Part shown: piece by piece, positions 12,001 through 21,000 of the stretch
Layout: each line of letters starts with the position of its first letter
How positions within the stretch are numbered: the first letter of the stretch is position 1
Assembly: GCF_000003605.2 (NCBI RefSeq)
Contig: NW_003119429.1
Coordinates: 410,162-445,463 of the forward strand
Direction of reading: 5' to 3'
Length of the DNA stretch: 35,302 nucleotides
Origin: Saccoglossus kowalevskii
Taxonomy: Eukaryota; Hemichordata; Enteropneusta; Harrimaniidae
Notes under the pieces: generated by a model
What the model saw: only the letters and a program-made list of their open reading frames with translations
The model's database searches: none
What the model was told of the DNA's origin: nothing
Position numbers and translations under genes: made by a program

Positions 12001-15000
12001 ATATTGCAATAGTAATAGTAAAATCTAATACAGGACAACTATGTACCTAAAACAAATGAGACGTATATATATTGCACAGCTTTAGTAAAGTGTATAGATA
12101 TTCGAAGCATTTTCCTGTCACAATGTTTGAACTAACTTCGACTTAACATGCGTAGATAAATGGATAGATTTATTTATTAATTATCAATTAATTATCACCC
12201 ATCAGTTTCCCATTGGCAATGATGATGATCGCAGCGATGAGTGCAATGAAGACTGTTCTACGGTAGTGCAGAGGGCGGTATGTGGAAGCGATGGACGCAC
12301 TTACGGCTCAAGATGCGAACTGATGCGAGCCAGATGTCGGGGCAGTACAGCTGAAATACAACATAAAGGAGTCTGCCAAGGTAACACATGCATTTACAAT
12401 ACAAATCTATCACTAGAATAATGTGTCGGATCACTATCATTGCTCAGTCGCACATGTGTTTCTAATAACCATGGCAACGATGTCCAATACGGTTACACCA
12501 TGCCTTTATTTTCGCAATTTAAAATGAACGCTTCTATGCTTTAATCGAATTGATGCCACCAAACTTGTATTATCCTAACTGTTTTGTATAGAGTCGTCGA
12601 GGTGTGAGGCTGAAAGAAAATACAACCAAGAACAGGCAAACCAGGGTCGCCAGGCGGGTCTGTTCATACCAGAGTGCACCGAGGAGGGCAGTTTTAGGGA
12701 GGTCCAATGCTATGCATCCACCGGTTACTGTTGGTGTGTGACTGACCAAGGGAAGCCCATACCGGGGTCATCTGTGCGTTACCAACAACCGCATTGTAAC
12801 GCAGACGACAGTAAGTTAGTACGTTATTTAAAAACGAAGAGTAAACATCAGGATACTAACGTGTTAAAGCACATTACTAACTATACTAAGCAAACTTCAC
12901 GATTTGGGCGCTGTTCCGTTGAAAAATAAGTGCGCTTGTTTTGTTATATACCTATCCAGTAGGTTATGTCCCCCACAAATAAAGTCTGTGTTTATTGGCA
13001 ATGTACTGTACTGTGCTGTACTGTGACTAGTGTTGTTCTGCTTTATTAGGCCGACCAAACAGTAGACAGGGAAAGTCTGCACACAGGAATAAAGGTAAAA
13101 AAAAAGAAAGCCTGCAAAACGTCATTGTACTTTTTCTCTCTCCGCTTATACTGCAATAGTTCCATGCATTCTCACGTGTTTTTTTGTTTTTTTTTGCTAC
13201 CCGGTTTCATTCATCGCCTGCCGCTTTTACCGCTGCGCGTGTTTGTGTGAAGAATGTGTGCACCTGAGTGTGTTGGTTAGCAGCAGTGTTATGGTCACCA
13301 TGCATGCTACCATCACAACTCCCAATGAACGCTTTATAACCTTGAGCAGAGACGGTAGTTTGCTTGCAATATTTACTATCAATACTAATCAAAGCTAGTT
13401 GCCCGAATGCAGGTGCACAGGCTATATTTAGCTGGCTGGCTGGCTTGCCTTGGATACTCACGTAAAATGACGTCATTGTATTCAATTTAAACACTAATAA
13501 TGCTGCATCTTTTAGCATTAATATTAATAATACTTACATTATTATAGCAATAATAAATGGTAACTGTGTTTTTTTTAGTCTGCAGTGAATGCACACCTGG
13601 CGATATGAATCGAGATACAAGTCCCATATAATTACATGAGTGAACGTTGTTCGGTTATTGGTTACTTTCCCGAATCCATTTAACATGCACGCACAAAAAA
13701 AAACGTATTCATATTCCTTTCCACCTTAAGTTGTTACTTTCGTATTTGATTATTTTCTGCTATAATAACTCTCTGTGGTTTCCACTCTTTATTTACAGGT
13801 TGTAGCCAGTCGGAGAGACAAGTCTTCAACAACAACCTAATATCCATATTCAAAGACGAATACGCAAGACTGCCAACGAAACCACCAGCGGCAAATGACG
13901 AAGAGTACGAAGGAAACCCGAGCCTGCAGGCACTGTCGGCAATCGACGAACACGTGGATTCGGTAAACCAAAATGTTATAGACTGGAAATTTTCCGAACT
14001 TGATACGAACGCTGACAGCGAACTCGATAAAAAAGAGTTGAAAACCATCACTAAAATGATTAAAAAAATCGTCGAGCCTCGAACTTGCGCTCGAAATTTT
14101 GCCAAGTATTGCGACTTGGACCAAGATGGCAGCATCACGAACGGTGAATGGGCGGTGTGCCTAGGGGTGGATAACAGTAAGTCATTTATGTACCTCCGTC
14201 TAAGCTTGTACTTGACCGACCGCCATTTTATCATTTGTAGACGAGTTTTTGTTCATCCACCGTTGTTGCTCTCTCTTTCTTCTCTGTTCTTTTCATGTGG
14301 TTCTTTACACGGGATTCCACTAAGGCGGAGATAAGTATGTTACAGATAACATATAAATAAATTAGACACAACGGCGTTTGCGTTTCATTCAAATCCAAAT
14401 AATATGTTGTGATTGGCTGAAACACAAGTTTCTCGGTATACATGTTCACAACCAGATGTACTGGACGTAGACGTTGTACAACCTTAAAAAACCTTGAAAC
14501 ATACAATATCCGATGCCGACATGATTTGTTTTAAATTTGATCATACAAACCACAGTCCCTCTATCGAGGAAATGTGTACAAACCAATGACGTCAATCACA
14601 CACTTATTCTGATTGGTTCGATTCGGGCATTAATGTCAAACATCTATAAACCGATATACCTTGCTTGAGTGGATTCGCCTGTAAAATTAGCCAACGCGAG
14701 TGACATCACTCATAATTAACTATGCTATACTAGCATATGATACAGAAGATGAAACAGAGAGTAGTAGTTTGTCCTTTGATCCAACCCGACCCAACCCCTT
14801 TTTTACCCCCCTCTTACCGCGGATTTTGTCTAAAACACAAACTTTTCCTGTACGTATTAACGTGTTCATCTAATACTGATTTATGTAGATTTGTTTTTCT
14901 CCCAAAAGTATCATAGATTCAACAGATAACGCTACCTCCTCTCTATTACATATATATATATGTGTGTGTTAATTTTTCTCAGTATTTGTCACGTGACCCA

Positions 15001-18000
15001 ATCAATGCATGTATCAAGGTATGTCTCATCTTAACCTTCTTCATAACTAATACCTGTATATCAATCAATCAAATAAATAAATAAATCGATTAGTTAACTT
15101 GAACTTGAATTTTACATGGTTAATCAATGTTTGCAAGACGAGGATGTCCGTGCAAATCGACTACGCCCGATTTTAATTTAAAGAAAAAAAACACCTTCCC
15201 GTCTTCACTATATCCTTTATAAATTAGATATAACAAAGATAGGGAGGGAACCCCGTGGCTCTTCATCGTGAAAAAAAACTCTCTTACCATTTCAAGTTTT
15301 TTTTTAGATGAAGAGCCATGTTCTTTTGTGCCGGGCAAGTGCAAGAGTATTTCGTAGGTTTAGGCTTCATATTCGGTTTGGTTACCTTTGTAAATGTAGT
15401 CTCGTTTCGATTATTCCTTTCTCTTAACGCAGAGGGAGTGATCACAGAACCACAACCCGTGCCCAGTGAAATTCCCCCGGAAATAGGTGAGTATTTTTTA
15501 CTGCATTATTCATGCATTACTGATATATCGTAAAATAACGTATACCTGTTTTCTTGGTCGCCCATAACAATGATAACATGCGTTTTTTATCTGTTATTAA
15601 TCAGTAAAAAAACATAGCACGTTTTCGAACAGTTGTGTGCGTGATCGAACATTTCTAATTTGTGTATAGAATGACAAACGTCACACCGTGAACATATCAC
15701 AGTAACTATATCATATCTTTTTAACCTATGTAGAGGAACCAGAGACGAAACCAGAGCGTATCAGCGATGAGCCTACTCTTGTTGATCGGCAAACTCCACA
15801 AGTTCCGCTTATTCCGATCAAAGGTGAGTACAGGATGATTTTATAGGTGATACCTTTCACGCAGACCCACTCGCATTCACCTCGTCCCGTTAACATAAAC
15901 TGATGTAGACATATGCTCCTGTCGGTCGCCCGGTGTACATCGCCTGGTCACCAAGAACGTATCCTGTCCTTATCAGTCAAGTCTAATGTGAAATGTATTC
16001 AATTTGTAATTCAGTTAGTCTGTAGCCCACTTTTTATTCCCCGTTTCAGGTGCAGACTGAAAAGGGGAGTATAGTTTCTTATTTCGGGTTTCCATCTGTG
16101 ACGTTTCCATTACATCTCTACATCCATTAAATTTTTAGTGGGTCATTTTAATGATTTTCATCCAAAATTACCTCTCCCGTCAACAACTGAGCATGCTCAG
16201 AATAAATAATTCGCTTAGATTGTAATGCTAGGGTTTTCAGTGATGTCATGATCTTGATCTGAATCAGTGACAAAAATGGAAGACAGTCTGGTTTTTGTTT
16301 GGTTTTATGAAAAATTAACGCTGAAATCTTGAAAAAAGTGGTCAGAAATGTTGTTGTATATTATATCTTTAAACTGTAAAAATTGCATTCCATTATAAAG
16401 GGCCATCACTGAAATACCAGGTCACGAAGTTGAATATCAGTGAAAACACTTTACAGTTACTGTTTATAAATCTTGGCCAGGCACATTGACACATGTGGTC
16501 TAAATATAGCCTCAGTTGTCAGGGCTCGTGGATAAATGGGTCGTATCATTACGAATCTCAGTGGAAACTGTAGAGGGGTGTCAGGGCTACATTTTGATGG
16601 AAATTATAGTGGTGGTACTGAAACAAACCCAGGTCCTGGTAATATACAAAGCCCTGAATTAACAAAGAAGTCAAGTTGTTATTAAAGTTACATCAAGGTT
16701 TACTCGGATTTATGAATGCAGTTTCTTGAGCATGTATACATGTATGAGACACAGTTTGGTTGCACTTGTGTACTCTGAGATTTTGGACATGGGTCAATGG
16801 AAGTTTTCAGTTATCAATACAATACTAGATTAAGGGAAACCACTTTATGATGAGTTGTACCCACATAGAGTACATATTAATTCAACTGTTTGCAGATGTT
16901 CCATGTATTATTTTAACATGAGTATTTTATAATTAAATTACGGGGACTGTGTGACATTCATGTCTTGTTAAATTTGATAACCAGAAAATATTATTTCCGT
17001 ATTACTATTATTGGTATTTTTGTTATTACAGAGCATTCTTGTCAGATCGACAGACAAGTGGCTTTAGCAGAAGCTGAAACCGCACCGGACGCCGATATTT
17101 TTATACCTGAGTGCACGTCGGACGGTAAATTCCGGGCGGCACAATGTCACGCTGCGACGCAATATTGTTGGTGCGTACTGGTCGATACGGGGCGGCCAAT
17201 ACCAGGAACGTCGACCCAATATGAAATGCCGGAGTGTGGGACCAGCAACACGCCGAAAGTACCGGACAGGGATATGAAAGGTAGGTTGTCTCCTACTGCC
17301 ATGATGGAATGGCCGTTCTATGTTGCTGCAAAACCAAATAAACCACATGCTTCACCTCCCAGCACCGATGTCGCACAGATGGACCTCATACACTTGAAGA
17401 GAAAACTGCTACGTAAGCTATCCATCGTACTTAGTCGTTATGTAAAAAGGGCAATGTGGGCAACATAAAGAGGGGATTATGATTTATCATAACCCGAAAT
17501 TGTTCAATCTTCGTATTTCTTAGGCTTTGATTATAGTTCCATGCTTTGATCAAGGCCCACGTATTTACGCACTTAATACTGAATTAGCGGTATGTATATG
17601 TAATTCAAAACGGCCGTTCTTATACATGTACCCAGTTCATTATTTCGAGAGAAAAATATAATTTACTATATCAACATGCGCCAATGAAGATGAATAATTA
17701 TTTGCCGTTTTATTTAAATACAGTTATATAATAAAGACTATTGGTGAGCTTATCCAATCAATTAGTTCTAAGCCGCACCACAAGTACAACACTCGATCAA
17801 ACCTATTAGAATAACAGTTTTAGGAAATTTCAAGAGAACGTGCAGGACGGATACTGGTTGAGATATTATTTCAAATTGTGGGACGAATATTGGCAGAATT
17901 TCATTCCCCTTAGGTTTTGGTTGAATCACGTTTCCGGCTTACTAGCATTACAAGACTTCAACCATGACCAAAGTTATCTTCCTGAAGAATGTAGCTGGAA

Positions 18001-21000
18001 ATTTCTATACTGTGGTTCCGTACCGCCGACAAGCGACACATGCAACCAAATATATACGAATATTTTCAGCCATATCATTTTAAAAGGTCTTTTACTCCCC
18101 ACTAAATAATATGGTTAAGTGTGTGTCACATGACTCCAAGTCTCTTGCGACATTGAAAGATTACAAGTAATTGTCTGTGCTGAACCACGTATCTTAGAAT
18201 ACGTCACGGTATGGTTGAATAAGGCAGATGAAGTGGTGTGTTATTGAACAGTGCATTGTATCAACTAGCGATTAAGCATGTTGTATCATTGACATTATCC
18301 TAAAACTGTGCGTATTACCCGGGCTTAATTCTTAAAAAAAACTTGGATGGCGACTGTCGTGTACCTATTCCGAGTTGTCATGACAACAGCTCTAGTATCT
18401 TATGTTACCTACCTATCTACCTACCTACCAAAATTACCTATCCATATACCTACCTGCTCACCTACCTAACACCCAACCAAAACAAACCCAACTATAACAG
18501 TCCAAACCCATGCCACCAATCCCCAAAACATACCTACCTACCACACACCCAAAAAATACACATACACCCACCCACCCACCTACCTGTCTGCCTACAATAC
18601 ACACACCCACCAATCATCCTACGCACGCACGCAACTCCGATCCATCCAAACCATTCTCCCCTTACATCCAACCCACCCTCTTACCTCTCACATTCACGCG
18701 CACAAGCGCAACAACACACACGTATCGAGGACAGAGCATGGCGGGATAGAGGATTTGAACGGAGATGTAATACGAGTAAAAAAAAGTCTTGGCATGTGCT
18801 GCGAATGTCCTTTGACCCAGCACCACTAAGTAGTTTCAGGTTGGGTTTGTAGGTATAGCCTTGTTATCGTAACCCCAGCTATTTGTTGTCAGATGGGGGA
18901 TCTGTAGTCAGTCACATTCCGCGCATTTCCCTCGCAGCTTGAAATCAAATTCCCCCTTCCAGCTACCGTATAAATATTTACGATGTTGGAGAGAGAGAGA
19001 GAGAGAGAGAGAGGCACAGGTGCTTTCATAATCCATGTACAAGACCCTGGGCCGGAAACACCGTCACCTTAAAAATTTCTGTTGGCATGGTGATGACACT
19101 GATCTCCGCGCAGCTTTACGAGCCGTGTAAAAACATCTTGAAGTTTGTTGAGTTGGGAGTTGTCATAACGCGCCGGAGACGACGATATCTCTTGTCTTCC
19201 GGGCTTGTCTCGCTAAACCATTAACTATATGATTCAAATGATATCTCTGTACACGATTATTCTGAGTTGGGGATCTGTTTTGTGTGTGTGCCTTTTTTTA
19301 ATAAGAAACAGTGATTACTATAAAGTGCCGGGTGTCATGTTTTCTGCATTCTTGCGTTATCGACAAGGAGGAATAAAAAAAAACGTATCGCTCATGTGAT
19401 ATTTACGTCACTTAAAAACGTCTTACACGTGTGCGTACTTTAAAAAAATCAGGCGGTATCCTAGCGGGGCTTGAGCAGTTCCCGACTACTCGTAGTACAA
19501 CAAGACCTTTGTCTGACTACCACATGTCGGAGTATTCGCATAATTCAAATGTGACCACTATTGCCCTCACTGAACGCTCGTTTATAGCACGTCGTTTATG
19601 TCAGTTATAATTAAAACGTACACCATTGACGCTGTAATGTGTAAATATTGTTCATCACTTGGGGGATATATAGTTGTCTGCATATTGATATTAAATAACA
19701 TTCAAGTTGGTGTTTATTTATGCGGTATTTTGACGGCGTTTCTCACATGGAAAATGTTTACAGTCATTCGTGTGAGCCGCAGATATTTAGCCGATGCCCC
19801 ACGTCAACGAGTTCTTCAAGTTCTTTGTCAGTCTGAACCGTCCTTGTTCTTGGAAATGTCACGGTCGTGTGTCGCACGGGCACGTTTTTTTTTATCAAGT
19901 TTATTAAAAACTCGGTATTTTTTAGCAATCTGTTTACGCTTTAGGAGTTTCAAAGGTTGGGGCAGTGTGCCAAAGTTCTGGGTTCCCTTGAGATTTGAAA
20001 TGGATTCCTCGAAACATATTAGACGCGCTAGAATATCGTCGATACCCGAAGGCTGACAGATAGAACTGAACTATTCGTAAAACGCGAGTTGACGACATAA
20101 ATTGCTTTAATAGGTGTCTGGCTTGCCATCGCGTTGATTTATATATTGACATTGCGATAAGCGATGGGCACAGGTGTGAATACACAATTGCGAATAACTG
20201 AACATCGTTATAATAACGAGGCCGACTGGTGGAGGGGGGGGGTAATCTTTAGAGAGAGACTGACAATACATTGAAATAAATACCTATTTAACACATGGAT
20301 ATAAATAGCCCGGTCTAAACTTAAACAGTAATGCGATTATAGTCTCTTCTGACCGCCCAATGTGGAGTCTAGGGGTGATAGTTTTTCATTGATAAAGAGA
20401 TGTTTAAAAAATGATTCGTATTTATTTAGTCTTCTAGTCATTCAAGCTGTGATTACGTGGCGTCAACTACGGCATGTCATGCTGGAGACATATTCCCCCT
20501 TTCCCGAGTCACATATTGCAGTTAGACGGGGAAAGCGTGCTCTATGGCAGATATCAATTACATGCTTCTTTCGTTTGTGTTTCAACTTATTGTTATTTTT
20601 ACTCAGGATGTCCCACGGACAAGAAAGAACGTTTTCTCACAAGCCTTTTTGACAAACTGACGACGGACATGGTAGAGAATATGAACGCCCAGGAAGGGTA
20701 AGCGGACAATGAATAATTTAAAATTGCAAATAACACTTCCCGTGGTTACACGATTGGACAACTCTTGGCTCAGTGGAACTCACCATAAGCCGTGCCGAAA
20801 TAGTATGAAACTGGTTTGAACTTGTGTCTGAACTAGAGTGGGTATTGTTCAACACAAAATCCACGGTGTTTTCTCAGGATGCGATACTCACTGAAAATAT
20901 TTATCTATTCACGCGACCACACAAAATGTCTCTCAGTTCAGCACTCCATATTGCGATTTTTTCAATGTCTCTCTATTTACAGCGCCACGGAACCAGACCC

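Larger units (their letters stand above)
17281..20606 (+). other. smoc: SMOC intron 9 (3.3 kb)
   Basis: A phase 1 intron, donor GTAGGT and acceptor TTTTACTCAG. It holds a possible in-frame exon extension (17281-17412), an unexplained open frame near 17840-18109, an (ACCT)-type low-complexity tract (about 18400-18610) and a GA microsatellite (about 18987-19013). A G-run is at 20232-20241. No additional phase-compatible exon was found. Confidence 0.7.

Noticed and set aside
14177..14334. Continuation of the EC1 frame into the intron to a stop at 14334, as a possible short isoform ending after EC1.
   Set aside because: The exon ends at a consensus GTAAGT, the added residues look random, and no poly(A) signal in the right place was seen soon after.
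17840..18109. An aromatic-rich 89-codon plus-strand frame in SMOC intron 9 (starts QDGYWLRYYF).
   Set aside because: The available acceptors before it (17823 and 17846) put the required SMOC phase into frames that stop within a few codons, and the sequence matches no family I know. Kept as unexplained, not called.
18343..18852. A Pro/Thr-rich 169-codon frame.
   Set aside because: It is the translation of a decayed ACCT microsatellite inside an intron.
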